This document shows, one piece after another, positions 37,698 to 48,611 of a stretch of 52,568 bases of DNA (position 1 is its first letter; each line of letters begins with the position of its first letter). Source of the stretch: Flavobacteriales bacterium (GTDB taxonomy: Bacteria > Bacteroidota > Bacteroidia > Flavobacteriales_D > Crocinitomicaceae); the NCBI GenBank assembly GCA_947461635.1, contig CANHMH010000002.1:1-52568 (forward strand), in the 5' to 3' direction. Position numbers and translations under genes: made by a program. The notes under the pieces were generated by a model. That model saw nothing but the letters and a program-made list of their open reading frames with translations. It had not been told where the DNA came from and did not search any database.

Positions 37698-37910
37698 TTA
37701 GTTTGCTTTTTTAGAACAACAAGATGATTGTTGTGTAGTTGAACAAGACTTACCTTGTTGAGAAGAACAACAAGAACCTTTTTTCTTTTTCTTTTTTTTC
37801 TTATCGTCGTCTTTTTTGACAACCTCAGTTCCAGTTACTGCAGCATACGTAGAAGTCGCCATTGACCCAGCGTAAGTGAATAAAGCTAATGCTAAAAATA
37901 CTTTTTTCAT
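37698..37910 (-). CDS. Small secreted Lys-tract / Cys-pair-rich protein
   Basis: MKKVFLALALFTYAGSMATSTYAA signal peptide, then KKDDDKKKKKKKKGSCCSSQQGKSCSTTQQSSCCSKKAN. Start refined to 37910. Confidence 0.75.
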   Translation of the reverse strand: MKKVFLALALFTYAGSMATSTYAAVTGTEVVKKDDDKKKKKKKKGSCCSSQQGKSCSTTQQSSCCSKKAN

Positions 37911-37941
37911 GATGTTTGATTTTATAAGGTAAATATACAAA

Positions 37942-38604
37942 TTAATTAAGTTTTCCAATGCGTGTCAATTTTGCTTTGACAACATCACCAATGGCTACAT
38001 CAATTTTTGTGCCTAAAGGTAGGTATAAGTCTATTCTCGACCCAAATTTAATAAATCCAAATTCTGATCCCATGTCTACAAATTGTCCTTCTGTAGGATA
38101 ATAACAAATCCTTCTAGCTACAGCACCGGCAACTTGACGGAATAACACTTCTTTTCCTGATTCATGTTCAACAACAAGTGTGCTACGTTCATTATCCGTA
38201 CTGCTTTTTGGATGCCATGCAACGAGGAATAACCCGGGATGGTATTTAACGTATTTCACCATTCCTTTTATCGGATGATAATTAGCGTGTACATTCAATG
38301 GTGACATGAAAATGGACACTTGAATACGACGATCTTTGAAATATTCAGTTTCAGTTGTCTCTTCGATTACGACCACTTTTCCATCTGCTGGACACATTAT
38401 GTCGGTGGATCCTCCAACACATGTTCGGTTAGGAACACGAAAGAATTGAACGACCAATCCGAGTAGAACAAGGAAGCCAACTTGCAAGATCCAATAAATA
38501 ATCGGACAGCATTCACTCAAAAAATAATGTATTATCCCACTCAATAAAACGGTGAAGATTAAACTCCACAACATGATATTTTTACCTTCTCTGTGTAATG
38601 TCAT
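37942..38604 (-). CDS. psd: Phosphatidylserine decarboxylase family protein
   Basis: CPADGKVVVIEE, SIFMSPLNVHANYHPIKG, C-terminal GFIKFGSRIDLYLP. Confidence 0.93.
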   Translation of the reverse strand: MTLHREGKNIMLWSLIFTVLLSGIIHYFLSECCPIIYWILQVGFLVLLGLVVQFFRVPNRTCVGGSTDIMCPADGKVVVIEETTETEYFKDRRIQVSIFMSPLNVHANYHPIKGMVKYVKYHPGLFLVAWHPKSSTDNERSTLVVEHESGKEVLFRQVAGAVARRICYYPTEGQFVDMGSEFGFIKFGSRIDLYLPLGTKIDVAIGDVVKAKLTRIGKLN

Positions 38605-38607
38605 AGT

Positions 38608-39429
38608 TTACCAAAATAAATAAATCATCGACCAACAATAAAAAAACGGAATCGCAAACAGCGCCGCATCGAATCGATCTAATATGCCTCCATGTCCGGG
38701 AAGGATGGTGCCTGAATCCTTAATATTTAAACTTCGTTTGAAAAGTGATTCAAGTAAATCTCCAAAAATGGCACAAGGTGCAATAATGATTGCAGATACT
38801 ACCCAAAACAATGTTTCTCCTTCATTAATGTAAGTCCCGATTATGTATCCTAAAATCAAGGTAAAAATCACACCTCCAACAGTTCCTTCCCACGTTTTCT
38901 TGGGTGAGATACGCTCAAAAAGTTTGTGTTTCCCAAATAGTCGACCACTGAAATAAGCAAAGGAATCATTCGTCCAAATTAATAAGAACATCCCTACTAC
39001 ATGTGGCAGGTAGGATGTGTTTCTTAAACTTAAATCAATGCTCAAATAAAAGGGAATAACAACATAGATGATACCAAAAACTAACACGGAAATGTTGATT
39101 AATGGATGCTCCTTTTTTGCCCAAAGCTCATTTAAAATCAAGGTAAAAAATAGTGGAAAAAGAATGGTGATCACAATGATGGGAAGATTGGCCAAACTTA
39201 AACCAATGAGAAGAACATAGATGAAACAGCCAATAAAAATCCCAATTTCTGAACTTACTTGAACAACGGGATGGTTTTTAAACAAACGGTAAAATTCAGC
39301 AAGTCCAATCACCATAAAAACGGAAAAAACAGCCATCTGCGCATATGGATGCCAAAGAATGGAACCAATGACAACAGCGCCAAAGATTGCTCCAGTAATG
39401 CTTCTTAATGCTAAATTACCTAAAGGCAT
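38608..39429 (-). CDS. cdsA: Phosphatidate cytidylyltransferase
   Basis: FAYFSGRLFGKHKLFERISPKKTWEGTVGG and FGDLLESLFKRSLNIKDSGTILPGHGGILDRFDA. Confidence 0.96.
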   Translation of the reverse strand: MPLGNLALRSITGAIFGAVVIGSILWHPYAQMAVFSVFMVIGLAEFYRLFKNHPVVQVSSEIGIFIGCFIYVLLIGLSLANLPIIVITILFPLFFTLILNELWAKKEHPLINISVLVFGIIYVVIPFYLSIDLSLRNTSYLPHVVGMFLLIWTNDSFAYFSGRLFGKHKLFERISPKKTWEGTVGGVIFTLILGYIIGTYINEGETLFWVVSAIIIAPCAIFGDLLESLFKRSLNIKDSGTILPGHGGILDRFDAALFAIPFFYCWSMIYLFW

Positions 39430-39616
39430 CGCCTAATTGTTTTTTCGCTTCGTTTTCAAACTCCGAAGTTACATATATTTCAAAACTACCGAAATCGTTA
39501 AACATCGAATCCATAGTATTCCTTTCTTGAAATGGAATCTCCAAGTCGGATAATATGAGCTTCGCTTGAACGAAGGAATATTGCTCACGTGTTTTGAAAA
39601 CGAGTATTCTTTCCAA
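39416..39616 (-). CDS. DUF2007-like putative signal-transducing protein
   Basis: MERILVFKTREQYSFVQAKLILSDLEIPFQERN...FEIYVTSEFENEAKKQL; TTG start at 39616, 1 nt after the ftsH stop. Confidence 0.75.
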   Translation of the reverse strand: MERILVFKTREQYSFVQAKLILSDLEIPFQERNTMDSMFNDFGSFEIYVTSEFENEAKKQLGDAFR

Positions 39617-39617
39617 A

Positions 39618-41687
39618 CTATTTTGCCTCCGTTTCTTCGCTATTATTTTCTTTAGGCTCTTCCGTTCCTTCCTCAACAGAAGAATCACTCGTTGCTTTAT
39701 TTTCCGCTTCTGTAGATTCCTCGGTAATAACTTCTGTTCTATCAGATGTATTTTCGATGATTACCTTCTCCTCAACTAGTTCGTCGCTTTCCCATTGACG
39801 TTTACCGAAAATACGTTCTAAGTCCTCTTTAAAGATAACTTCTGTTGCCAATAACTGTTCGGCTAATTCAGTTAATTGAGCTTGATTTTCAGTGAGTATT
39901 TGAAGTGCACGTTGGTACTGACTTTCTACCAATTTAGAAACTTCTTCGTCAATGATTCGAGCAGTATCTTCAGAATACGGTTTAGTGAAGGAATCCCTAC
40001 CTTGTGAATCGTAGAAGGAAATGTTTCCAACACGTTCGTTTAAACCATAAATCGAAACCATTGCATAGGCTTGTTTGGTAACTTTCTCCAAGTCACTCAG
40101 TGCTCCTGTGCTAATTTTTCCAAAAGCCAACTGCTCTGCTGCACGTCCACCTAAAGCTGAACACATTTGATCTAAAATTTGCTCCGTTGTAGTAATACTG
40201 CGCTCTTCGGGTAAATACCAAGCTGCTCCTAATGATTGTCCACGAGGAACAATGGTTACTTTTACAAGTGGATGTGCATACTGTAACATCCAAGAGATGG
40301 TCGCATGTCCTGCTTCATGGAAAGCAATGGCTTTTTTCTCAACTTTTGTGATGATTTTGTTTTTCTTCTCGAGTCCACCAACGATGCGATCAACTGCATC
40401 TAAGAAATCTTGTTTTTCAACATGCTTCTTGTTGTGTCGAGCCGCAATTAACGCAGCTTCATTACACAAATTAGCGATGTCTGCTCCAGAGAATCCTGGT
40501 GTTTGTTTTGACAAAAAGTCGATATCTAACCCTTCCACTAATTTCAATGGTTTTAAGTGAACTTGGAAGATTTCTTTACGCTCATTTAAATCAGGCATAT
40601 CAACATAAATCTGACGATCAAAACGCCCTGCACGCATCAACGCAGCGTCCAAAACATCGGCACGGTTGGTTGCAGCTAAAATGATCACTCCAGAATTCGT
40701 TCCAAATCCATCCATTTCTGTCAATAACTGATTCAAGGTGTTTTCACGCTCATCATTGGAGTTAAATCCATTGTTTTTACCACGGGCACGTCCAATCGCA
40801 TCAATCTCATCGATAAAGATAATGGAAGGCGCTTTTTCTTTCGCTTGACGGAATAAATCACGCACTCTAGAAGCTCCAACACCTACGAACATCTCTACGA
40901 AATCAGAACCAGATAAAGAAAAGAATGGAACTTTCGCTTCACCAGCTACTGCCTTCGCTAAAAGGGTTTTTCCGGTTCCCGGAGGACCAACGAGTAATGC
41001 TCCTTTGGGAATTTTCGCTCCTAATTCTGTATATTTTTTTGGGTTTTTTAAGAATTCAACGATTTCAACAATCTCTTCTTTTGCCCCAACTAATCCTGCT
41101 ACGTCTTTGAACGTAACATTCGTAGATTTTCCTTTTTCGTACACTTGAGCACGAGATTTTCCAATGTTGAAGATTTGACCTCCGCCGCCTCCAGCTCCAC
41201 CACCACCTGACATGCGTCTCATCACGAACATCCAGATAATTATGATCAATACAAATGGCAAAAGGTATCCGAGAATATCGCCAAGATAATTTACTTCCGT
41301 ATCGTTTTGATAATCATGGTATCCGCGGTCGTCAAGTGCTTTTTCAAAATTCGTTGGACTACCAATGTTTTCAAGTTCAAACGTAACTTCTGTCGCTTTT
41401 CCTTTACGTGCCTTCAGCATCTTTTTCATTTTAGGAAAATCAAGTTTATTTGTTTGGTTGACATAAGCCACCCCTTGATTTTTTAATTGAAATTCTGCCT
41501 TAGATTGATTAATGATTTTTACATTTTTCACCCCTTTGTTATCCACCAATTCCATTAATGTCTCTTTGTACTTGATGGTGGCAGAAGGACTTGAATTCAT
41601 GAAAATATTGAATGAAATCAATGCAATCCCTAATGCCCCGTAGATCCAATAAATGGAAAATGGACTTTTCTTTTTTTCTTCTGACAT
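39618..41687 (-). CDS. ftsH: ATP-dependent zinc metalloprotease FtsH
   Basis: [33 protein letters not shown] zinc-binding motif. Confidence 0.98.
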   Translation of the reverse strand: MSEEKKKSPFSIYWIYGALGIALISFNIFMNSSPSATIKYKETLMELVDNKGVKNVKIINQSKAEFQLKNQGVAYVNQTNKLDFPKMKKMLKARKGKATEVTFELENIGSPTNFEKALDDRGYHDYQNDTEVNYLGDILGYLLPFVLIIIIWMFVMRRMSGGGGAGGGGGQIFNIGKSRAQVYEKGKSTNVTFKDVAGLVGAKEEIVEIVEFLKNPKKYTELGAKIPKGALLVGPPGTGKTLLAKAVAGEAKVPFFSLSGSDFVEMFVGVGASRVRDLFRQAKEKAPSIIFIDEIDAIGRARGKNNGFNSNDERENTLNQLLTEMDGFGTNSGVIILAATNRADVLDAALMRAGRFDRQIYVDMPDLNERKEIFQVHLKPLKLVEGLDIDFLSKQTPGFSGADIANLCNEAALIAARHNKKHVEKQDFLDAVDRIVGGLEKKNKIITKVEKKAIAFHEAGHATISWMLQYAHPLVKVTIVPRGQSLGAAWYLPEERSITTTEQILDQMCSALGGRAAEQLAFGKISTGALSDLEKVTKQAYAMVSIYGLNERVGNISFYDSQGRDSFTKPYSEDTARIIDEEVSKLVESQYQRALQILTENQAQLTELAEQLLATEVIFKEDLERIFGKRQWESDELVEEKVIIENTSDRTEVITEESTEAENKATSDSSVEEGTEEPKENNSEETEAK

Positions 41688-41696
41688 AGCTAATTT

Positions 41697-42074
41697 CTAG
41701 TTTAAATTTGGGATGTCTGTGCGAACAGCATCCGACCATAAGTCCTCGATCTCAAAAAACGATCGAGCATCTTTGTAAAAAATGTGTCCAACTACATTGA
41801 TGTAGTCCAATAGAACCCATTCACTATTTGTTTTACCTTCAATGTGCCAAGGTTTTTCTTTTAACTCTTTTCTCGTGAAACGTGTCACGGCATTTGAAAT
41901 ACCATCCACATGCGTACTAGACTCTCCACTACAAATAACGAAAAAATCGCATACTGCACTGGGTAAGTGTCTCAGATCCAGCACCGAAATGTCTTTCGCT
42001 TTGTTCTCTTGCATTCCTTCAACAATAGCTTGACACAATTGTTCTGATTCTGTAATTCCTGTCTTTTTTCGCAT
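41697..42074 (-). CDS. rsfS: Ribosome silencing factor RsfS
   Basis: DISVLDLRHLPSAVCDFFVICSGESSTHV, EGKTNSEWVLLDYINVVGHIF. Confidence 0.95.
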   Translation of the reverse strand: MRKKTGITESEQLCQAIVEGMQENKAKDISVLDLRHLPSAVCDFFVICSGESSTHVDGISNAVTRFTRKELKEKPWHIEGKTNSEWVLLDYINVVGHIFYKDARSFFEIEDLWSDAVRTDIPNLN

Positions 42075-42136
42075 TTCAAATATTTAATACAAAACTACGT
42101 GATAAATTTTAATTTTACTGCTCCTTAAAAGCTGAT

Positions 42137-42871
42137 ATGATACCGATTGGAAAAGAAATTTACCACCTTGATTCCGTAGACTCTACTAACAATTTTGCTG
42201 CCAAATTAATTAACGACCAAATTTGTCAAAATGGTGCGGTAATTATGGCAGATGTACAAACGGCTGGAAAGGGTCAAATGGGAAATGCTTGGGAATCAGC
42301 TCCTGCAGCTAATCTTCTTTGTTCCTTCGTATGGAAGCCCGACAATCTGTCAGTAACCGATCAAAGTAAAATCAGTTGGATGCTTTGTTTAGCGATTCAT
42401 AAATTGCTTCTGCGTTTCGGAATAGATTCTTCTGTTAAATGGCCTAATGATGTATATGTAGGATCTCAAAAAATAGCCGGTATCCTTATTGAAAATCAAA
42501 TCGAAGGAAATCGCATTTCGTGGGTGATTGCTGGAATCGGATTAAACGTAAACCAAAGTCACTTCGAAACACCAAATGCAACGAGTGTCAAATTGCAGAT
42601 AAACACGGAAATCCGTGTAAAAACAGTCTTAAGTGAGTTAACGGATATTTTAAACGGTTATTTGCTCCATTGGACTTCTGTTGAATCAACTTTGAAATCA
42701 GATTTTGAGTCCTTGATGTATCTAAAAGATGTAAACGCCTTGTATGCCGATGCAAACGGGGAATTCGAAGGTAAAATAGCAGGTGTGCAAGATGATGGAC
42801 GCTTGTTTGTTCAGGTACAAAACGAGATTCGCTGTTATTCGTTAAAAGAAATTCAGTTTTGTTCGAAATGA
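42137..42871 (+). CDS. birA: Biotin--[acetyl-CoA-carboxylase] ligase
   Basis: DSVDSTNNFA, QTAGKGQMGNAWES, VKWPNDVYVGSQKIAGILIE. Confidence 0.95.
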   Translation: MIPIGKEIYHLDSVDSTNNFAAKLINDQICQNGAVIMADVQTAGKGQMGNAWESAPAANLLCSFVWKPDNLSVTDQSKISWMLCLAIHKLLLRFGIDSSVKWPNDVYVGSQKIAGILIENQIEGNRISWVIAGIGLNVNQSHFETPNATSVKLQINTEIRVKTVLSELTDILNGYLLHWTSVESTLKSDFESLMYLKDVNALYADANGEFEGKIAGVQDDGRLFVQVQNEIRCYSLKEIQFCSK

Positions 42872-43254
42872 GCTTTCAGTTGAATACTCATTTGTTCAAA
42901 CAGTGATTTTAATGGTTTTTCAATGAGTACTTTCATAAATCCATTTACTTGCCCATCAAAAGTGACTTGACCGATACAAGATTCCCCTTCATTTTGAAGT
43001 GAAATCGATAAAGAAAAAGAAAATGGACTGCCTGCTCCAGAACGATAGCGAACGATTTGATCATTCTGTTCATCAAAAAGAAGATTAATCAAAATACCAC
43101 CTTGCGCTTTGAAAGAACATTGTTCGGAAGTTGCTTGAAATTCAGAAATCTTATCTTGAGGCAGCAAAAAAGAAATGTTTTGCGCGTCAGAGAGAAATGC
43201 ACGAACGGATGTAATACTCGCTTGGACAGAAACCGAAGTGCTTTGAATGACCAT
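42853..43254 (-). CDS. SRPBCC/START-like family protein
   Basis: Short helix-grip-like ORF; start refined to MVIQSTS at 43254; same strand downstream of pyrE. Confidence 0.7.
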   Translation of the reverse strand: MVIQSTSVSVQASITSVRAFLSDAQNISFLLPQDKISEFQATSEQCSFKAQGGILINLLFDEQNDQIVRYRSGAGSPFSFSLSISLQNEGESCIGQVTFDGQVNGFMKVLIEKPLKSLFEQMSIQLKAHFEQN

Positions 43255-43261
43255 TAGAATT

Positions 43262-43903
43262 CTATTGATTCCATGTATTTGGGTTCTCGCGCCACTCATG
43301 AAGTGTTGCTAAATCTCCGTCATTAATGTAGTTTGTTTTAACTGCAACGTCAATTAATGTAGCGTAATCCGTGATGGTTTCAAATGGACATCCAACCTCC
43401 TTGAATGATTGTTCTGCTTGAGAAAAACCATACGTAAACGTGGCTAGTAAACCTTTAACTTGAAGCCCACCTTGACGCAATGCTTCAACAGCTTTTAAAC
43501 TACTTCCGCCAGTGGAAATCAAATCCTCGATAACAACTACTTTTTGGCCAGCTTCATATGCACCTTCGATTAAATTCTCCATTCCATGTCCTTTCGCTGC
43601 TGCGCGAACATAAATGAATGGTAATCCAAGTTCTTGAGCGACTAACGCACCTTGAGCAATTCCTCCTGTGGCAACACCAGCGATAACATCTGGTTTTCCG
43701 TATAAATCTAATACGAGTTGAGCATAAGCTTGACGTATGTGTGTACGTACTTCGGGAAAGCTTAACGTTACTCGGTTATCACAGTAAATAGGAGACTTCC
43801 AGCCTGAAGCCCATGTGAAAGGTTTATTTGGTTGTAAACGAACAGCTTTCGTTTTCAATAATAATTCTGCTACCTTTAGCGCTTGTTCTTGATTTGATGC
43901 CAT
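43262..43903 (-). CDS. pyrE: Orotate phosphoribosyltransferase
   Basis: FTWASGWKSPIYCDNR, GVATGGIAQGALVA, VVVIEDLISTGGSSLKAVEAL. Start refined to MASNQEQ at 43903. Confidence 0.97.
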   Translation of the reverse strand: MASNQEQALKVAELLLKTKAVRLQPNKPFTWASGWKSPIYCDNRVTLSFPEVRTHIRQAYAQLVLDLYGKPDVIAGVATGGIAQGALVAQELGLPFIYVRAAAKGHGMENLIEGAYEAGQKVVVIEDLISTGGSSLKAVEALRQGGLQVKGLLATFTYGFSQAEQSFKEVGCPFETITDYATLIDVAVKTNYINDGDLATLHEWRENPNTWNQ

Positions 43904-43925
43904 GCCGCAAAAATATAAAGTTTTC

Positions 43926-44504
43926 ATGGATAAGCAGGTAATTCATTTTACTTCTAATCCATTATCTAATGTTGATATCGTTGAAAATGCGATGCCCTTG
44001 AATATTTTAAGCCTGAAAGAAATGTTTAAAAATCAAGAAATACAAGCTGTAAATACGCATCCTAAGTCAGAGTTAAAATCGTTTTTTAAAATGTTTAACA
44101 AGCTAAAAACCGCAGGTGGACTTGTTTTTCATCCTTCAAGTGCTTCTTATTTATGGATTAAGCGATTAGGAGTTTGGGATCTACCTAAAGGAAAAATTGA
44201 ATTGGGAGAAAGCTCAAAAGACGCTGCTATTCGCGAGATTTTGGAGGAGTGTGGTTTAAGCGGAAAACTTGAATTAAAACACCGAATTTGCTCAACATAT
44301 CACGTATACGAGTTCAAAAACAAATCCATTTTAAAGAAAAATAATTGGTATTATTTAGAATATGAAGGTGATTTAGGAACGAAACCGCAAGTCGAAGAAA
44401 GCATTACAGAAGTTCAATGGATTAAGAAAGAAAACTTCCATAATTGCTTAGAGCAAACGTATCCATCCATTCGAGAAGTGATTGACCATGCTTTTGAATC
44501 CTAA
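43926..44504 (+). CDS. NUDIX hydrolase
   Basis: Nudix box GKIELGESSKDAAIREILEECGL. Start refined to 43926. Confidence 0.92.
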   Translation: MDKQVIHFTSNPLSNVDIVENAMPLNILSLKEMFKNQEIQAVNTHPKSELKSFFKMFNKLKTAGGLVFHPSSASYLWIKRLGVWDLPKGKIELGESSKDAAIREILEECGLSGKLELKHRICSTYHVYEFKNKSILKKNNWYYLEYEGDLGTKPQVEESITEVQWIKKENFHNCLEQTYPSIREVIDHAFES

Positions 44505-44570
44505 TTTTATGTTAAATTTGATTTCTGAACAAAAATTCACGTTACCATTGTAAAATAAAAAATTAAAACC

Positions 44571-44972
44571 ATGAAATACGCTTTACTTACTTTCGCTTTT
44601 CTTTTTGTTGGATTTGCTCAAGCTCAAAAAGAAACAAAACCAACAAATGGCTTAAAATTTACAACCTTAGAAATCGTTCGCGAAAACATTCCATATGATT
44701 CGAAAGACATGTTTGTCTTTGATTTCAAAAACATTTCAAAAAAATCCATCACTGTGAGCAATGTTCAAACAAGTTGTGGATGCACTGCTGCCGAAAAACC
44801 AACTGAACCAATTAAAAAAGGTAAAAAAGGCTCAATTAAAGTGACATACGACACAAAAAGAGTAGGTGCTTTCACAAAAACAATTACTGTATTTTCTGAT
44901 GGAGGCGAGCCAATTGTTTTAACGATTAAAGGTTCTGTTCTTACACCTTCTGACTCTCCCACGACAAACTAG
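44571..44972 (+). CDS. DUF1573 domain protein
   Basis: Signal peptide; VFDFKNISKKSITVSNVQTSCGCTAAEKPTEPIKKGKKGSIKVTYD. Confidence 0.92.
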   Translation: MKYALLTFAFLFVGFAQAQKETKPTNGLKFTTLEIVRENIPYDSKDMFVFDFKNISKKSITVSNVQTSCGCTAAEKPTEPIKKGKKGSIKVTYDTKRVGAFTKTITVFSDGGEPIVLTIKGSVLTPSDSPTTN

Positions 44973-45018
44973 TCAAGCTTTTCTATCTTTTTCTGGATTG
45001 CTCTGCTGAGATAATTGT

Positions 45019-45026
45019 TATCTTTG
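45019..45026 (+). promoter_or_regulatory. Candidate promoter for valS (TTG-N18-TATCTTTG)
   Basis: TTG at 44998-45000 and TATCTTTG at 45019-45026, 16 nt before the ATG. Confidence 0.5.
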
Positions 45027-45042
45027 CAGCAAAGATTGTGTC

Positions 45043-47673
45043 ATGGAATTAGGGAAAACGTACGAGCCGCAAAAAGCGGAGGATAAATGGTATAAACATT
45101 GGTTAGAGAAGGGATATTTTCATTCAGTCCCTGACCATCGTGAGCCGTATACAATCGTAATCCCACCACCAAATGTTACAGGTGTCCTGCACATGGGGCA
45201 CATGTTAAATAATACCATTCAAGATGTGCTTGTTCGAAGAGCAAGGATGCTTGGTAAAAATGCTTGCTGGGTTCCCGGAACAGACCATGCCTCTATCGCA
45301 ACAGAAGCAAAAGTTGTGCAGAAACTTCGTCAAGAAGGAATAAAAAAATCAGATTTAACGAGAGAAGAGTTTCTTTCCCATGCCTTCGAATGGAAAGATA
45401 AACACGGCGGAATTATTCTAGAACAGTTAAAGAAATTAGGTGCTTCTTGTGATTGGGAACGCACACATTTCACGATGGATAAAGAGTATTCTGAGTCGGT
45501 TATTCATGTGTTTTTAGATTTGTATGCGAAAGGAAAAATTTACCGTGGTGTTCGCATGGTGAATTGGGATCCTGAGGCACTTACGGCAGTTTCAGACGAG
45601 GAAGTAAATTACAAAGAAGTCAATTCACGGCTTTTTTATGTCCGTTACAAAATTACCGGAACGACAGATGAATGGGTAACAATCGCAACTACACGTCCGG
45701 AAACGATCTTGGGTGACACAGCAATTTGTGTGAATCCAACTGATGAACGCTATAAAAAATTAATTGGAAAGCATGTTTCGGTTCCAATCATTAATCGCGA
45801 AATTCCAATTATAGCAGATGATTATGTAGACAAAGATTTTGGGACAGGATGTTTAAAAGTGACTCCTGCACATGATACAAATGACTACGAATTAGGAAGA
45901 AAATACAACTTGCCTTCCATTGACTTATTTAATGACAACGGAACATTAAACGAGCATGGTGCACATTATGCCGGGAAAGATCGTTTTGAAGTCCGCAAGG
46001 AGATTGAAAAAGAATTAGATGAAAAAGGGTATTTAGTTAAAACCGAAGACATCATCAATAAAGTTGGATTCTCTGAACGCACAAATGCGGTAATTGAGCC
46101 CAAATTATCGATGCAATGGTTCGTTTCCATGAAGGAATTGGCGCAACCTGCATTGGATAATGTCATGAACGGAAACATTCAATTTCATCCGGATAAATTC
46201 AAAAATACCTACCGTCACTGGATGGAAAATGTGAAGGATTGGTGTATTTCTCGTCAACTTTGGTGGGGACACAGAATCCCAGCTTGGTATTTCGGTAACC
46301 GTCCAGATGATTTCGTGGTAGCGAAAACGAAGGAGGAAGCACTTATGCTTGCGCGTGAAAAAGCAGGAAGAGAAATTCTCGAATCTGAATTGAATCAGGA
46401 TGAAGATGTACTCGACACTTGGTTTTCAAGTTGGTTGTGGCCGATTTCTGTCTTTAACGGTTTGACCCAACCTGAAAATGAAGAAATAAAGTATTATTAC
46501 CCAACAAATGATTTAGTGACAGCACCAGAAATCATGTTTTTCTGGGTCGCGCGTATGGTGATTGCTGGATATGAATACTTAGGAGATTTACCGTTTAAGA
46601 ATGTGTATTACACAGGAATAGTTCGCGATAAACTTGGACGTAAAATGTCGAAATCCCTAGGGAATTCCCCTGATCCAATTGAATTAATTGAGAAATTCGG
46701 TGCAGATGGTGTAAGGGTTGGAATTTTAATTTCCTCTCCTGCGGGTAATGACCTTCCATTTGATTCTTCACAATGCGAACAAGGAAGAAATTTCACCAAT
46801 AAAGTGTGGAATGCCTATCGCTTGGTTTCTGCATGGGAAGTGAAGGATATTGAGCAACCTCTTTCTTCGAAAGTTGCCATCAAATGGTTTGAAAGCCGTT
46901 TCCAAAAAGTATTGATTGAAATCAATGATCAATTCGATAAATTCAGGATTTCAGACGCCCTAATGGCGATTTATAAGTTGGTTTGGGATGATTTCTGCTC
47001 ATGGTATTTAGAAATGATTAAACCAGGATACGAACAACCGATTGATCGTCAAACGTTGGAGAAAACAACTTTTTTCTTTGAAGAATTATTAAAAGTCATG
47101 CATCCATTTACACCATTTGTTTCGGAAGAGTTATGGCATGCATTAAACGAACGTAAGGATGGCGAAGATATCGTTATAGCAGAATGGCCAAAAGTGAAGG
47201 AGATTGATGAGCAAGTATTAATCGGATTTGAAAAGGCCGAAAAAATCATTTCTCATATCCGAACAATTCGAAAAAATAACAATATCGCGAACAAGGTAAA
47301 GTTAGAAATGTATGTTCGAGCTGATGTTAACACACAAACAGATTTTGATGCAGTAATTTCAAAAATGGGCAACCTTTCTGTTTTTGAATATGTTGCAGAC
47401 AAAATTCAACAAGCAAATTCTTTCATCGTAGAAGGTGTTGAGTACTTTATCCCATTTGGTGATACTGTTGATGTAGATGCAGAAATCAAGAAAATGGAGG
47501 AGGAGTTAGGATACACTAAAGGATTCTTGAAAAGCGTACAAGGAAAATTATCTAACGAACGCTTTGTTGCAGGAGCGCCAGCGCAAGTATTGGAGTTAGA
47601 GCGTAAAAAAGAAGCAGATGCGCTTGGTAAAATTCAATTGATAGAAGAGAAGTTGATATCTCTGAAGGGTTAG
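45043..47673 (+). CDS. valS: Valine--tRNA ligase
   Basis: [40 protein letters not shown]-terminal coiled coil. Confidence 0.98.
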   Translation: MELGKTYEPQKAEDKWYKHWLEKGYFHSVPDHREPYTIVIPPPNVTGVLHMGHMLNNTIQDVLVRRARMLGKNACWVPGTDHASIATEAKVVQKLRQEGIKKSDLTREEFLSHAFEWKDKHGGIILEQLKKLGASCDWERTHFTMDKEYSESVIHVFLDLYAKGKIYRGVRMVNWDPEALTAVSDEEVNYKEVNSRLFYVRYKITGTTDEWVTIATTRPETILGDTAICVNPTDERYKKLIGKHVSVPIINREIPIIADDYVDKDFGTGCLKVTPAHDTNDYELGRKYNLPSIDLFNDNGTLNEHGAHYAGKDRFEVRKEIEKELDEKGYLVKTEDIINKVGFSERTNAVIEPKLSMQWFVSMKELAQPALDNVMNGNIQFHPDKFKNTYRHWMENVKDWCISRQLWWGHRIPAWYFGNRPDDFVVAKTKEEALMLAREKAGREILESELNQDEDVLDTWFSSWLWPISVFNGLTQPENEEIKYYYPTNDLVTAPEIMFFWVARMVIAGYEYLGDLPFKNVYYTGIVRDKLGRKMSKSLGNSPDPIELIEKFGADGVRVGILISSPAGNDLPFDSSQCEQGRNFTNKVWNAYRLVSAWEVKDIEQPLSSKVAIKWFESRFQKVLIEINDQFDKFRISDALMAIYKLVWDDFCSWYLEMIKPGYEQPIDRQTLEKTTFFFEELLKVMHPFTPFVSEELWHALNERKDGEDIVIAEWPKVKEIDEQVLIGFEKAEKIISHIRTIRKNNNIANKVKLEMYVRADVNTQTDFDAVISKMGNLSVFEYVADKIQQANSFIVEGVEYFIPFGDTVDVDAEIKKMEEELGYTKGFLKSVQGKLSNERFVAGAPAQVLELERKKEADALGKIQLIEEKLISLKG

Positions 47674-47675
47674 GA

Positions 47676-48527
47676 TTAGATAAATCTAAAATCGACGCGC
47701 CTATTTTTTTGTTTGCCTGCATCGGTGTCATTTTTGCCGGCAGGTTCTTTTTCCCCTTTAAAGTCAATTTCCACCCGAGAAGGAGGTAGTCCATGTGTTT
47801 CGAAAAAATACACTAATGCTGCTGCCCTTCGTTTGGATAAGTCAATGTTGTAAGCATCTGAACCATCTGAGTCCGTATGTCCAGTAATGAGTATCCGCAA
47901 GTCCGAATGACTTTTTACCATGCGTATCATTTCAATTAAATATGCTTCATATTGCGCTAGGATAATGTCCTTGTCGTAATCGAAATAAATGGGTTCAAAT
48001 TTAAAGGCCTTCAATTCTTCTTTGCGTTTTTCTGGAGAGGACAAGCCATCTTTTAGGTCTTGTTGAAATTTCGCCAATTGGTTGATGGGTAGAATATTAG
48101 GAGTGTTTTCTAAAATATTAAAGGACGCTCTATAAAGTGTTAAGGTTGACTTCCCGACCTTACTCTTGCCTAGTAAGTAGTCTTTTTTTTCATCGTATTC
48201 GAAGATAAATTGTTGTTTGTCAGCAATAAGTGCATTTTTTGTTTTATGTACGATGGTAACTTCATTGATTTCAATAAGCTTATTCTCAAGTACTTTACCA
48301 TTGATGGAATATATGTAATACTGACTAGCAACTCCATCTTCATGTCGAATTTTCCCATCAATCATTCCTTTCACGATATTCAACTCTAGGTAAAACCATG
48401 TGGCAGAAGAGTTTGTAGGATTTAATGAGTCGACCATTGAGCAAATTCCTTGCCATGTCCCAGATACCTTTTGTCCGATGGACCAATTGGTCATTAAAAG
48501 GAAAATAAGCGTAAAGATGGTTTTCAT
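47676..48527 (-). CDS. OmpA family protein
   Basis: C-terminal ILITGHTDSDGSDAYNIDLSKRRAAALVYFFETHGLPPSRVEIDFKGEKEP...NRRVDFRFI. Confidence 0.93.
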   Translation of the reverse strand: MKTIFTLIFLLMTNWSIGQKVSGTWQGICSMVDSLNPTNSSATWFYLELNIVKGMIDGKIRHEDGVASQYYIYSINGKVLENKLIEINEVTIVHKTKNALIADKQQFIFEYDEKKDYLLGKSKVGKSTLTLYRASFNILENTPNILPINQLAKFQQDLKDGLSSPEKRKEELKAFKFEPIYFDYDKDIILAQYEAYLIEMIRMVKSHSDLRILITGHTDSDGSDAYNIDLSKRRAAALVYFFETHGLPPSRVEIDFKGEKEPAGKNDTDAGKQKNRRVDFRFI

Positions 48528-48611
48528 TCTTTTTTATTCGTAAAAAATCAAAAAATGTTCCACAAATTTGAACTATCTATCAGTTGAGCTGTTTTAAATA
48601 AAACATTGTTT

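Noticed and set aside
37942-42871. psd-cdsA-DUF2007-ftsH-rsfS-birA cluster
   Set aside because: Looks like a conserved housekeeping arrangement in Bacteroidota; only the small downstream Cys-rich gene seemed unusual.
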